Shown here: positions 46,342 to 56,210 of the stretch, piece after piece | Layout of the letters: every line of letters starts with the position of its first letter | Numbering within the stretch: the first letter of the stretch is position 1 | NCBI RefSeq assembly: GCF_030166555.2 | Contig: NZ_CP126461.2 | Strand: one strand, 5' to 3' | Length of the DNA stretch: 64,000 nt | DNA from: Acholeplasma laidlawii_A | GTDB taxonomy: Bacteria > Bacillota_I > Bacilli_A > Acholeplasmatales > Acholeplasmataceae | The notes under the pieces: generated by a model | Database searches by the model: none | Told to the model about the DNA's origin: nothing | What the model saw: the letters and a program-made list of their open reading frames with translations, nothing else | Position numbers and translations under genes: made by a program

Positions 46342-46425
46342 ATGGAAGATTCTCAGAGTAGGTATTACAAAGTGCATAATTTCAATAAATACGGCTTAAT
46401 TAAGCAAGAGAATTTTTATGGTTGA
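46342..46425 (+). CDS. 27-codon leader peptide upstream of the Mg2+ ATPase
   Basis: ATG at 46342 after GAGGTGAA (nine-base spacing) opens MEDSQSRYYKVHNFNKYGLI and seven further residues (ending ENFYG) to a TGA at 46423. It is followed within 30 bases by a terminator and 80 bases by the ATPase start. Its internal sequence GGCTTAATTAA (46393-46403, codons 18-21) can pair with TTAATTAACGCC at 46447-46458, whose last part is the 5' arm of that terminator. A leader peptide that controls an attenuator is therefore plausible; the peptide itself is Asp/Glu-early, like mgtL of enterobacteria. The start codon and the pairing are seen; the regulation is inferred. Confidence 0.65.
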   Translation: MEDSQSRYYKVHNFNKYGLIKQENFYG

Positions 46426-46475
46426 AAACTATATCTTTTTCTATGTTTAATTAACGCCTAGAGGGCGTTTTTTTT
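46393..46475 (+). promoter_or_regulatory. Terminator/antiterminator pair upstream of the Mg2+ ATPase
   Basis: Terminator AACGCC-TAGAG-GGCGTT (46453-46469) with eight Ts (46468-46475). Alternative pairing: GGC-TTAATTAA (46393-46403) with TTAATTAA-C-GCC (46447-46458), eleven base pairs with one bulge, which would take away the 5' arm of the terminator and allow readthrough. Ribosomes on the leader ORF would block the antiterminator. Confidence 0.65.
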
Positions 46476-46504
46476 ATGCCCAATCATAAAGGGAGGTTTT
46501 AAAC

Positions 46505-49141
46505 ATGAAAAAAGAAAAATTATTTAACACGGTAAACACGACTTCTAGCTTAGAAGATAAGTTATTACAAAACGCACATATAGATAAACAAGCGCTATTT
46601 AACAAATACAGCACAAGTCAAAACGGGCTTTCAACTGATGAAAGTATATTAAGATTTGAAACATACGGAAAAAATGTTATCACATCTAAACAAAAGGATT
46701 CTAAATTTAGAAGACTACTTTCATCTATTGTAAATCCATTTAACTTGATATTGATTGCTATTGCAATTATTACTTTCTTAACAGATGTTATTTTCGTAAA
46801 GGGTAACCCTGATTTTTTAACTGTTATTATCATCTTTATACTCGTAACTGTATCTAGTTCTATTTCATTTATGCAAAGCGAGAAATCCCGTAATGCAGTT
46901 GAAGAGCTTACAAAGCTTGTAACAAACAATGCAAATATACTGCGAGATGGAAAATGGATAGAAATACCTATAGAAAATATAGTACCTGGAGATATCATAA
47001 AACTAGCTGCAGGTGATATGATACCTGCAGATATTAGATTTCTAACTACAAAGGATACCTTTGTTGCACAATCTGCACTAACAGGAGAATCACACCCTGT
47101 TGAAAAATTTAGTAACATAAGTTCAAAAGATATAGACATTATCACCGATTTAGATAACATTGGCTTTATGGGTTCTAATATACTAAGTGGCAGTGCAACT
47201 GCACTTGTCATCTCAACAGGTAATCACACTTACTTTGGATCTATGGCAAAAACATTATCTGGAGATAATGCCACAAAGAGTTTTGAACGAGGCGTTTCTT
47301 CAATTAGTAGACTTTTAATAAGCTTAACTCTTATAATGGTACCCATGGTGTTTTTAATTAACGGAATTAATAAACAAGACTGGCTTCAATCTTTAATGTT
47401 TGCTATTAGTATAGCAGTTGGATTAACACCAGAAATGTTGCCGGTTATCATGACAACAACACTTGCTAAGGGTGCTGTTAGCATGTCAAGACATAAGGTT
47501 GTTGTGAAAAATCTTGGGACTATCCAAACATTTGGTGAAATGGACATCTTATGTACAGACAAGACCGGAACATTAACTGAAGATAAAATCGTATTAGAAA
47601 AATATATGAATCTTCACGGTGAAGATGATGATAGAGTGCTTCGTCATGCTTTCTTAAACAGTTATTTTCAAACCGGACTTAAAAATCTAATTGACCTTGC
47701 GATTATAAACCGTGCTACAAAAAAAGATCTAAAACCATTGACTACACGTTATGAAAAAATAGATGAGATTCCATTTGATTTTTCACGTAGAAGAATGAGT
47801 GTAGTATTAATTGATAAAGATAATAAACGTCAACTTATCACCAAAGGTGCAGTTGAAGAGATGCTTGAAATTTCTAAATTTGTCGAAATCAATGGCCAAG
47901 TATTAGAATTAACTGATGAATATAAGAAATTTGCAATGGCTACACATGAAAAATACAACAAGGAAGGCTTAAGAATTATTGCAGTTGCACAAAAAAATGA
48001 AGTTCCAAAAGAACATATCTTCAGTGTAAAAGATGAATCTAATATGGTACTAATTGGTTTTATAGGGTTTTTAGATCCACCTAAAAAAAGTGCTTCTATT
48101 GCTATTAAAAAACTCCGAGATCACGGAGTTAGAACAATCGTTCTAACTGGTGATAGCGAAGGTGTTACAGCAAAAGTTTGTAAAGAAATTGGAATTAGCA
48201 TTGATCATATAATTTCAGGTAATGAAGTTGATTCACTAAGTGATCAAGATTTAAAAGAAAAACTTAAAATATGTAACATATATGCAAAATTATCACCTAA
48301 TCAAAAACAAAGAATTGTGAAGTTATTACAAGAAGAAGGACATACAGTCGGATTTTTAGGTGATGGTATCAATGATGCTCCAGCACTTCACCAAGCTGAT
48401 GTTGGTATTTCAGTAGATTCTGCTGTTGATATTGCAAAAGAAACTGCAGATATCGTACTACTAGAAAAAGATTTAGTAGTACTAGAAGAAGGCGTTCTTG
48501 AAGGTAGAAAAACTTTTGGAAATATTATGAAATATATCAAAATGGCTACCAGTGGAAATTTCGGTAACATGATATCTGTAATTGTTGCAAGTATATTTCT
48601 TCCATTCTTACCTATGCTACCAGTCCAACTCTTGGCACAAAACTTACTCAATGATTTTTCACAAGTAGGTATGGCTTTTGACAACGTTGATAAGGAATAT
48701 ATCTATAAACCCCATAAATGGAATTCTAAAAGTGTATTAAGATTTACTTTAGTTATGGGACCACTAAGTTCTATATTCGATATCTTATGCTTTTCTATCC
48801 TATGGTGGGTAATCGGGACCAACACTGTACAAATGGCACCATTATTCCAAGCTGGATGGTTTGTATTTGGGACAGTCTCACAAATCTTAGTTATTTATGT
48901 AATTAGAACTCAAAAGTTATCTATTATTGAAAGTAGACCATCTAAAATATTATTTATATCAACTTTATTTGTGGCATTAATTGCTATAGTTATAGGATTT
49001 ACTGACATTGGTGTAGCTATTGATATTGACAGACTTCCTATAAGTTTTATATTATGGTTATCTATATTATCATTAGCATATATGATAAGTGCTGAACTTG
49101 TCAAAAAGATATATCTAAGAAGGTATAACGAATGGATCTAA
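46505..49141 (+). CDS. mgtA: Mg2+-importing P-type ATPase
   Basis: 878 aa with ten hydrophobic helices. TGES (193-196) marks the actuator domain, TPEMLP (308-313) the membrane cation site of the P3B Mg2+ group, DKTGT (352-356) the phosphorylated Asp, KGA the nucleotide-binding lysine region and GDGINDAP the hinge. It imports Mg2+ down its gradient with ATP hydrolysis. GGGAGG precedes the ATG by six bases. The leader peptide and terminator upstream point to Mg2+-linked attenuation. Confidence 0.93.
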   Translation: MKKEKLFNTVNTTSSLEDKLLQNAHIDKQALFNKYSTSQNGLSTDESILRFETYGKNVITSKQKDSKFRRLLSSIVNPFNLILIAIAIITFLTDVIFVKGNPDFLTVIIIFILVTVSSSISFMQSEKSRNAVEELTKLVTNNANILRDGKWIEIPIENIVPGDIIKLAAGDMIPADIRFLTTKDTFVAQSALTGESHPVEKFSNISSKDIDIITDLDNIGFMGSNILSGSATALVISTGNHTYFGSMAKTLSGDNATKSFERGVSSISRLLISLTLIMVPMVFLINGINKQDWLQSLMFAISIAVGLTPEMLPVIMTTTLAKGAVSMSRHKVVVKNLGTIQTFGEMDILCTDKTGTLTEDKIVLEKYMNLHGEDDDRVLRHAFLNSYFQTGLKNLIDLAIINRATKKDLKPLTTRYEKIDEIPFDFSRRRMSVVLIDKDNKRQLITKGAVEEMLEISKFVEINGQVLELTDEYKKFAMATHEKYNKEGLRIIAVAQKNEVPKEHIFSVKDESNMVLIGFIGFLDPPKKSASIAIKKLRDHGVRTIVLTGDSEGVTAKVCKEIGISIDHIISGNEVDSLSDQDLKEKLKICNIYAKLSPNQKQRIVKLLQEEGHTVGFLGDGINDAPALHQADVGISVDSAVDIAKETADIVLLEKDLVVLEEGVLEGRKTFGNIMKYIKMATSGNFGNMISVIVASIFLPFLPMLPVQLLAQNLLNDFSQVGMAFDNVDKEYIYKPHKWNSKSVLRFTLVMGPLSSIFDILCFSILWWVIGTNTVQMAPLFQAGWFVFGTVSQILVIYVIRTQKLSIIESRPSKILFISTLFVALIAIVIGFTDIGVAIDIDRLPISFILWLSILSLAYMISAELVKKIYLRRYNEWI

Positions 49142-49184
49142 GCGTTATTAAAATTTGAATTAGATTTTACTTTTCATCAACAAT

Positions 49185-49228
49185 AAATACTGTGACTTAA
49201 GAAATATTAAGGTCACAGTATTTTTTTA
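49185..49228 (+). terminator. Terminator after the Mg2+ ATPase
   Basis: AAATACTGTGAC and GTCACAGTATTT with an inner CTTAA/TTAAG pair, then seven Ts. Confidence 0.85.
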
Positions 49229-49353
49229 TACCCCTTGAAAAGTGTAATTAATTATATAATTTGAATAAAACTTTCATATTTATTCATATTTTCTATAGAT
49301 GTTGTAAAATATCAATGAAAACGTATACAATTATGAATAAGGATGATGATTTA

Positions 49354-51297
49354 ATGAAAAAAATACTATTAATGTTACTCACCACTTTAATTTCTATATA
49401 TTTGGTCGCTTGTATACCAAAAGCACAACCATTTGACGTCTTATTTGACGTAAATGGAGGTTTTTGGCATAAGGATGAGCTTGCTACCACACGTCCGGAT
49501 GCAACTGTCACAATCAGGGATTTTGATAACTATTTAGGGGATAATACAAACTTTACTCTGTATTCTCCTACTGATATAGGTTTAAGATGGCATTATAAAA
49601 TATTTATACAATATAATGCTGATTTAGAAACCTATATAGTTGTTTATAGCGACCCTTATACTGCTTCAGTTGATCGCCTGGATTTACCAGATTATGACTA
49701 CATCATCGGAGTGCATTATCATAATACCGTTATCGAATCTGACCCAGTATTTATAAATCTATTTACAGATGGTGTGGGAACTCCACTCATCTTTAATAAA
49801 GATATTACAGTAACTCAAGAAAGCATTGAGTTTAAGGTATATCCTAAAAATCCAGATGCTAGTAGTTTTAAATTACTATCTAATGAGATTAATGAACTAC
49901 CAACCCCTGTAAGACCTGATTTTGATTTTAAAGGTTGGTATGTCGAAGATAAACTTATTACAAAAGCTAAAGATATTAAATTAAAGTCAGGTGATACCAT
50001 GACAACACTTACTGCACATTGGGAAAGTTATTCCCTTGAATCCTTAGATGTCATACTAGATACTCTAATTCCAGATCATGTAACTGATAGTTTAGCACTA
50101 CCAGTTACATATAGTGGTTATACTTTAACTTGGGAAACATCACATCCCTTAGTAATTAGCACTACCGGTAAATTCCATGCAGCCTATGAACCTACTACTG
50201 TCACATTAACTGCACATATTACATCTTTAGACAATACAACAGTCATTCGTACCTTTAATGTCACAGTACCTAACAAGAAACCTTTAACACTTCCAATAGC
50301 ATCTAGCTATATTTGGAGAAACTACGCACTTGTAGATGAGCGTTTCTTCCAAACCCTTGATATCATTAATACAGCATTTATAACAGCAGATGCAAATGGT
50401 AACTTCTCTGGCACTTCTCAATTAAGTGATATTGAAACTTATATACTACCTAAATCAAAAATTTATAACAACTGGGTTGTCTTTTCTGTAGCACCAGAAT
50501 CTAGATGGTCTGAAATTGCTATGAGTGCTACAAAAATAGAAAATTTTGCTAACAACATTGTAGACATTATTAATACCTATGGTTTTGATGGTGTAGATAT
50601 CGACTGGGAAACACCAAGATCTGGTGAAGAAGTTAGATATTCCAACATGATGAAAGTGATTTATGAAAAGGTTAAAGCCAATAACCCAAATCATTTAGTG
50701 ACTACTGCAATTACTGGTGGTCGCTGGCAACCACCAATGTATAACTTAACTGTCTCTAATCAGTATCTAGACTTTATTAACGTCATGACTTATTCTATGT
50801 CTAGCTCTGGTGGCAGTTATCAAAACGCACTTCACCCAAGAACCGGTGTACACAACACTGAATTTAATGCAGGTCGTACACCTGCAACTGCAACAATTTC
50901 AGAATCTGTACCAATATTTAATAACTATGGTGTACCAAACTCTAAATTAATCTTTGGCTTAGCCTTTTACGGTGTACGTCAACAAATAACTTTAAATACA
51001 TCAACAAATACTTGGTCAAATTGGGCTGCAACATCCCCAAGTGTCTTCTTCCCTGAAATTCAGTCAAGCTATTTAAACAATCCGGATTACTTATATTTCT
51101 TTGATAATGAAGCCGGTGTACCTTACCTAGTTAAAAAAGATGGCACCATCTTTATTAGCTATGATAATGAACGTTCAATCAGACTCAAATCAGAGTATGT
51201 GATTGAAAATGGTTTAGGTGGATTAATGTTCTGGGAATATGGTGCAGATACCTCTGGAACACTTCTTCAACAAATGCGCACCAGCCTAAATAAATAG
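49354..51297 (+). CDS. GH18 lipoprotein (chitinase-like), Ig and InlB repeats
   Basis: The start at 49354 opens a lipoprotein signal (MKKILLMLLTTLISIYLVAC), preferred over upstream in-frame codons from 49261. An InlB B-repeat (FDFKGWYVEDKLITKAKDIK) and an Ig-like domain (TYSGYTLTWETSHPLVIS) lead to a glycoside hydrolase 18 barrel with the catalytic D412-x2-D415-x-D417-x-E419 (FDGVDIDWE); later MTYSMS and LFGLAFYG-type strands and a final GLGGLMFWEYG are family landmarks. Likely a surface-anchored hydrolase of chitin- or peptidoglycan-like beta-1,4-GlcNAc polymers. Catalytic Glu present. Confidence 0.88.
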   Translation: MKKILLMLLTTLISIYLVACIPKAQPFDVLFDVNGGFWHKDELATTRPDATVTIRDFDNYLGDNTNFTLYSPTDIGLRWHYKIFIQYNADLETYIVVYSDPYTASVDRLDLPDYDYIIGVHYHNTVIESDPVFINLFTDGVGTPLIFNKDITVTQESIEFKVYPKNPDASSFKLLSNEINELPTPVRPDFDFKGWYVEDKLITKAKDIKLKSGDTMTTLTAHWESYSLESLDVILDTLIPDHVTDSLALPVTYSGYTLTWETSHPLVISTTGKFHAAYEPTTVTLTAHITSLDNTTVIRTFNVTVPNKKPLTLPIASSYIWRNYALVDERFFQTLDIINTAFITADANGNFSGTSQLSDIETYILPKSKIYNNWVVFSVAPESRWSEIAMSATKIENFANNIVDIINTYGFDGVDIDWETPRSGEEVRYSNMMKVIYEKVKANNPNHLVTTAITGGRWQPPMYNLTVSNQYLDFINVMTYSMSSSGGSYQNALHPRTGVHNTEFNAGRTPATATISESVPIFNNYGVPNSKLIFGLAFYGVRQQITLNTSTNTWSNWAATSPSVFFPEIQSSYLNNPDYLYFFDNEAGVPYLVKKDGTIFISYDNERSIRLKSEYVIENGLGGLMFWEYGADTSGTLLQQMRTSLNK

Positions 51298-51307
51298 ACA
51301 TTTTCTC

Positions 51308-51340
51308 ATCCCTTTTCTATTCGTTAGAAAAGGGATTTTC
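51308..51340 (+). terminator. Terminator after the GH18 gene
   Basis: ATCCCTTTTCT and AGAAAAGGGAT around ATTCGTT, then TTTTC. Confidence 0.8.
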
Positions 51341-51468
51341 TTACGTCATTTTTACACAAAAAATTAATATCGTAAAAAATGAATTATATGTGTATACATT
51401 TCTAAAAAAAGATATATAATAATTAATCGAATCAAATATTAAAAATATAAAAATGGAGGACTCCTGAT

Positions 51469-52590
51469 TTGAATCATAACGTGCTCATAGAGTTATCACA
51501 CGTTGAAAAGAAATTTGAAGACGATCTCATCGTTAATGACTTAAGTCTTAAAATATATGAAAATGAGTTTGTTACACTACTTGGCCCATCTGGCTGTGGT
51601 AAAACAACAACACTTCGTATGATTGGCGGATTTGAAAAACCTGATAAGGGGCATATTATAATAAATGGTAAAATATTTAATGATTTACCACCTTATGCCA
51701 GACCAATAAATACTGTATTCCAAAAATATGCATTGTTTCCACATTTAAATGTGTTTGATAACGTTGCTTTTGGATTAAAAAATAGGAACACAAAATATTT
51801 GTTGAAGTTCTTTAACATCGATTCATCCTTGTCAAAAAAAGAACAATCAAACTTGATTCAAACAGGTATCGAAAAAGCAGTCAAAGAAGCTCTAGCTTTA
51901 GTTAAGTTAGGCGACTTTGAAAATAGAAAAATCACTCAGATGAGTGGTGGACAACAACAACGCGTTGCACTTGCTAGAGCACTTGTCAACAAACCTCAAA
52001 TACTTCTACTTGATGAACCACTTGCAGCACTTGACTTAAAACTACGTCAAAACATGCAATATGAACTTAAAGAGATGCAAAGAAAATTAGGTATTACCTT
52101 TATCTTTGTAACCCATGACCAAGAAGAAGCAATGACTATGAGTGATAGAATTGTTGTTATGAAAGATGGCGTCATCCAACAACTTGACACCCCTAAACAA
52201 ATTTATAATGAGCCAGTAAACCGCTATGTAGCTACTTTTATTGGTGAATCAAACATCATTGATGGTGTATATAAATAAAATAAAGTCGTTACATTCTTAG
52301 GTGTAGATTTTGAGTGTGGACCTTATCCATTTAAAGATAACGAAAAAGTTGATGTCGTCATTAGACCTGAAGACTTTGACGTTGTAAGTTTAGATCAAGC
52401 TAAACTTACAGGTACTGTTGTATCTTCTATCTTTAAAGGTGTTCATAATGAATTAGACGTTATGGTAGGAGATTATAAGTTAATGGTAAACACCTACGAG
52501 ACATATCAAGCAGGTGATACCATTGGATTAAAAATAGATCCTTATGAAATCCACTTAATGCCGGTATCAAATGATGAAGAAACCATTTAG
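51469..52590 (+). pseudogene. potA: Polyamine ABC importer ATPase PotA with in-frame ochre before the TOBE domain
   Basis: TTG start eight bases after GGAGG. Walker A GPSGCGKT (39-46), signature MSGGQQQR, Walker B ILLLDEPLAALD and the H-loop FVTHDQEEAMT are intact. The frame stops at TAA (52276-52278) after GVYK and resumes in the same frame with NKVVTFLGVDFECGPYPF, then DVVIRPEDF and the remaining TOBE regulatory domain, to a TAG at 52588. Full length would be about 373 aa, the usual PotA size. One base change (for example GAA to TAA) explains it. The 269-aa product still has a complete ATPase; the end overlaps potB by 20 bases. Confidence 0.85.
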
Positions 52591-53413
52591 TCGCCTATCC
52601 ACACCATATATTGTATGGTTATTTATATTAGCACTTATCCCGATTGTTGTGATGCTATTTTTATCTATTACAACAACCCAAGGTTTAAGTTTAGATGGTA
52701 TCACATTTAATTTAACATTTTACCAAGCATTCTTTGAAAGATCTATTACAACTGCATTTTTTAATTCCATATATTATGCAGTACTTACAACTGTTATTGC
52801 ACTACTTTTAGGTTATATGGTAGCTTATTCCGTATTTAGATCTAAGTTTAAAAACAAGTTCTTAGTACTTGCAATCTTTATCTTACCAATGTGGTCCAAC
52901 CTTCTACTTAGAACAGAATCTCTTGGTAACTTAATGAATGAAAATAACCTAATTACAGATATCTTATCCAAACTACTAAATACAGAGGTTAGTTTTCCGG
53001 TCATTAAAGGTAGTGGATTAGCTGTTGTAATTGGTTTAGTATTAACCTATCTACCATTTATGATCTTACCCATTTACACAGCTTTAGAAAAAATTGATTA
53101 TAGTTTAGAAGAAGCAGCACTAGACCTTGGTCTAACAGATCTTCAAAAGTTTATGAAAGTGGTACTTCCACTTTCATTAAAAGGTGTTGCTACTGGTTCT
53201 ATTCTAGTATTCTTACCTGCAATGAGTGGTTTTGCTATTCCTGAAATATTAGGTTCTGGTAATATCTTATTAATTGGTAACATTATAGAACAATCCTTTA
53301 GATATATGGATTATAATCTAGGCTCTTTATTATCTATGATGGTATTAGTAATTATCTTCTTAGGTATTTTTGTGGTATCTAAAGTAGATAAGGAAGGAGA
53401 GATGCTTTTATGA
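52571..53413 (+). CDS. potB: Polyamine importer permease PotB
   Basis: 280 aa with six helices and the EAA-type coupling motif EEAALDLGLTDLQKFMKVVLP. It starts inside the potA 3' end (ATG at 52571 or 52574) and its TGA overlaps the potC ATG, so the operon is tightly coupled. Forms the spermidine/putrescine channel with PotC. Confidence 0.9.
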   Translation: MMKKPFSRLSTPYIVWLFILALIPIVVMLFLSITTTQGLSLDGITFNLTFYQAFFERSITTAFFNSIYYAVLTTVIALLLGYMVAYSVFRSKFKNKFLVLAIFILPMWSNLLLRTESLGNLMNENNLITDILSKLLNTEVSFPVIKGSGLAVVIGLVLTYLPFMILPIYTALEKIDYSLEEAALDLGLTDLQKFMKVVLPLSLKGVATGSILVFLPAMSGFAIPEILGSGNILLIGNIIEQSFRYMDYNLGSLLSMMVLVIIFLGIFVVSKVDKEGEMLL

Positions 53414-54273
53414 CGTACTATCCAAAAGCTACCCTTGAATCCTACGGATACAAGGATTATAAGAAAACTAAAAAGTTTTTCTCAATCTTAAGAAAAGTAT
53501 TTGTTGTAGTGATTGTTGTATCTTTATATATACCCATTTTAATGTTACTACTTCAATCTGTAAACAGTAGCCCAAACATCAATGAATTTGGTCACTTCAC
53601 ATTAGACTGGTACACAAATATGTTTGATGTAAGAAGTTTAAAGAACGCAATTATTAACACCTTATTAACCAGTGTGATATCCACACTGCTTGCAACAATT
53701 ATTGCTACCTTCATGGCAGTAGGGATTTATGCACTACCTAAAAAGATTCGCCAACGTGTGATGTTACTAAATAATATTCCAATACTAAATGCGGATATCG
53801 TTACTGGTATATCACTGATGCTTATCTTCTCACTATTATTACCGTTATTCCCTTATATCTTTGGTCCAGTAACACTCATCATGGCACATCTGTTCTTCAC
53901 GATTCCTTATGTAGTTTTAAGTATCTTACCAAAACTAAAGGAAATGGATACTAATCTTATGGATGCCGCACTCGATTTAGGTGTTAAACCTTATAAAGCA
54001 TTAATTAAGGTGATCGTACCAGCAATTAGTGCCGGAATATTTTCAGGTATGTTGCTTGCTCTAACTATGAGTATTGATGACTTTGTTATCAGTTATTATA
54101 CAACTGGTAATGGCTTTGATAACCTATCTATTTGGATTTACGGTAGTATCGGACGTAAGAGCTTAACACCTTCTGTATATGCCTTTTCTACATTGCTTAC
54201 ATTAATGACTTTATTAAGTCTGACACTGTATCAAGTGTTTATTAAAAAGGATAAAAAAGGTAAAATAAAATGA
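53410..54273 (+). CDS. potC: Polyamine importer permease PotC
   Basis: 287 aa, six helices, EAA-type motif MDAALDLGVKPYKALIKVIVP. Pairs with PotB. ATGA overlaps at both ends. Confidence 0.9.
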   Translation: MTYYPKATLESYGYKDYKKTKKFFSILRKVFVVVIVVSLYIPILMLLLQSVNSSPNINEFGHFTLDWYTNMFDVRSLKNAIINTLLTSVISTLLATIIATFMAVGIYALPKKIRQRVMLLNNIPILNADIVTGISLMLIFSLLLPLFPYIFGPVTLIMAHLFFTIPYVVLSILPKLKEMDTNLMDAALDLGVKPYKALIKVIVPAISAGIFSGMLLALTMSIDDFVISYYTTGNGFDNLSIWIYGSIGRKSLTPSVYAFSTLLTLMTLLSLTLYQVFIKKDKKGKIK

Positions 54274-55409
54274 AAAAGTTATATATACTACTTGCATCAG
54301 TACTTACCATTTTTATTCTAAATGGTTGTACGATGAACAATAAATTATTAATCCTTAACTGGGGTGAATATATCAACGATGATCTTGTCTTATTATTTGA
54401 AGAGACATATGGTGTTGAAGTATCCATCTCTATTGCAGATAGTAACGAACTATTCTATTCTAAAATCAAATCAGGTACAACAGCATATGACTTAGTACTA
54501 CCTGGAGATTACATGGTAGAAAAATTAATCAAAGAGGATTTGATTCAACAAATCCAATTTGATAAACTCTCTAACTATGATCCAGTAAATAATCCTTATA
54601 TGCATGGTCTACAAAGTCTAATGGCTACCATGTCTATAGATAGTGAAAATTATTTTGTACCATATTTTTGGGGTACATTTGGTCTTATGTACAATAACCG
54701 AGTATCCGGCTTAAAAGAAGCTTTAGAAACACACGGTTGGAGTGCATACTTTGAGCCAAATTTAAGACCTACAAAACGTGTTGGTATGTATGATGTTGCA
54801 CAATATGCTTATGCATCTAGCCTACTTTATTTAGGACTAGATCCCAATGCCCTACCAGATACAACACCAGAAGGATTTAGTAAAACACACTTAGAACTAT
54901 CCAGACAAGCACTAAATCAAGCAGAGTTTACTGTATTTGCCGATGATGCTTTGAAAAAAGATATTCAAGCAAACAACTTAGACTTAGCATTTGTTTGGAC
55001 AGGAGACTTTTTAGATATGCTTTATGTAGATTTAGATGAAGGTCTAGATTATGATAATAAAACATATGATATTTACATACCTGACCAAACTATGGCCTTT
55101 GTAGATTCATTTGTTATTCCTAAAAAATCAAGACACGTAGATTTAGCTCATGAGTTCATCAACTTCTTCTTAAATCCTGACAACGCCTATGAAAATGCAA
55201 GTGTTGTAGGATACTCTACACCACTTGCAAATGTATATGATCGTATTGCAAACTATACAGGAGATGATGTTTGGTTAACCAATTGGTCTAGAGCATATAG
55301 TGATTACTACCCAAATACAGAAAACTTCAAAGGTATTCCTTATGCAAGTTTTAATCAAACCATTATGGCTCAACTACTCTTAATGTTTAACGACGTTAAA
55401 ACAAAATAA
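54270..55409 (+). CDS. potD: Polyamine-binding lipoprotein PotD
   Basis: 379 aa with lipobox ILNGC (Cys near residue 20), then a LILNWGEYINDDL start typical of PotD/PotF binding proteins and a YDLVLPGDYMVEKL strand-helix. Captures spermidine or putrescine at the surface. Last gene of the operon; a terminator follows its stop by two bases. Confidence 0.9.
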   Translation: MKKLYILLASVLTIFILNGCTMNNKLLILNWGEYINDDLVLLFEETYGVEVSISIADSNELFYSKIKSGTTAYDLVLPGDYMVEKLIKEDLIQQIQFDKLSNYDPVNNPYMHGLQSLMATMSIDSENYFVPYFWGTFGLMYNNRVSGLKEALETHGWSAYFEPNLRPTKRVGMYDVAQYAYASSLLYLGLDPNALPDTTPEGFSKTHLELSRQALNQAEFTVFADDALKKDIQANNLDLAFVWTGDFLDMLYVDLDEGLDYDNKTYDIYIPDQTMAFVDSFVIPKKSRHVDLAHEFINFFLNPDNAYENASVVGYSTPLANVYDRIANYTGDDVWLTNWSRAYSDYYPNTENFKGIPYASFNQTIMAQLLLMFNDVKTK

Positions 55410-55410
55410 C

Positions 55411-55445
55411 AAAATCCCAGTCATTTCTAGTGACTGGGATTTTTG
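55411..55445. terminator. Bidirectional terminator between potD and the DUF1801 gene
   Basis: AAAATCCCAGTCA and TGACTGGGATTTT around TTTCTAG with A/T runs on both sides. Confidence 0.9.
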
Positions 55446-55446
55446 T

Positions 55447-55833
55447 TTACTTGGTAAGATTCGATTTTCTCCAATAAGTTTTATATCCGGCTTTATCTTT
55501 CATATTATATTCAATAATTTTCTTGATTAAATCCAGATCAATTGCTTGATTCCATTTGATTTTAAAAATAAAGTTTGTGCATAAATACTTTCTATCTCTA
55601 ATTTCTTTTTTAAACTCATCAATTGCTTTATATTCAGGGGCTACTGACAGATGCGCTTTAGCATGTGTAAAGGCAATAATAAATGTACCCTCATGAACAA
55701 AGTGTGGTTGATTCCACGCTATTTTTGTATCTAGCATTGGAAAACTCGCCATTACCCAGTCTAGTAGATTTCTCATGATAATTCTGTTTGAATCATCTTT
55801 TATTAATTTTAAATAGTCTTCAAATACATGCAT
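55447..55833 (-). CDS. DUF1801 family protein
   Basis: 128 aa with the DUF1801 (YdhG/iron-chaperone-like) layout: SFPMLDTKIAWNQPHFVHEG, then AFTHAKAHLSVAP and an IKWNQAIDLDLIKKIIEY end. Single-gene unit convergent with the pot operon. Cellular role not established. Confidence 0.85.
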   Translation of the reverse strand: MHVFEDYLKLIKDDSNRIIMRNLLDWVMASFPMLDTKIAWNQPHFVHEGTFIIAFTHAKAHLSVAPEYKAIDEFKKEIRDRKYLCTNFIFKIKWNQAIDLDLIKKIIEYNMKDKAGYKTYWRKSNLTK

Positions 55834-55918
55834 CTATAATACCCCTAACATAAATAAAATTTATTCATATTATACGTATATGTCGTAAATTATGCAAGAA
55901 ATTAACCTTAAATATAAA

Positions 55919-55945
55919 AGTAAGTTTGGATTTCCCAAACTTACT
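55919..55945 (-). terminator. Terminator of the nrd cluster end
   Basis: AGTAAGTTTGG and CCAAACTTACT around a five-base loop, followed by a T-rich stretch on the minus strand, five bases past the glutaredoxin-like gene. Confidence 0.8.
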
Positions 55946-55949
55946 CTTA

Positions 55950-56210
55950 TTATTTTTTACCTACGTGTTTTTCTAAGAATGTCAGTACAGGTGATGGTTG
56001 AGTTCTGGTTAGAGCCTCACCATTTGCTATCATTGCAGGTAGTGTAAGAATACCATACTCAGCTGTCAGTCTATCAAACATTTCCTGGTTGTCTTCTTTG
56101 TTCACGATTGTGATATCTGGTTCATATTTGTTGTTTAAACCAAACTTTAGAAACATCTTTAATTGTGCACATTGTGTACAATCATTTTTTGTTAATAAGT
56201 AAATACTCAT
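55950..56210 (-). CDS. Glutaredoxin-like (NrdH-type) redox protein
   Basis: 86 aa of thioredoxin fold with CTQC redox motif (C11, C14) and a cis-Pro-like TLPAM segment. Its stop-side overlaps nothing, but its ATG touches the nrdF stop, so it is in the nrd transcript and probably supplies electrons to NrdE. Confidence 0.85.
   Translation of the reverse strand: MSIYLLTKNDCTQCAQLKMFLKFGLNNKYEPDITIVNKEDNQEMFDRLTAEYGILTLPAMIANGEALTRTQPSPVLTFLEKHVGKK

Noticed and set aside
9967..52590. Reassignment of TAA or TAG to sense
   Set aside because: Most genes here end at TAA or TAG in the expected place, so global reassignment is not tenable; only local readthrough remains possible.
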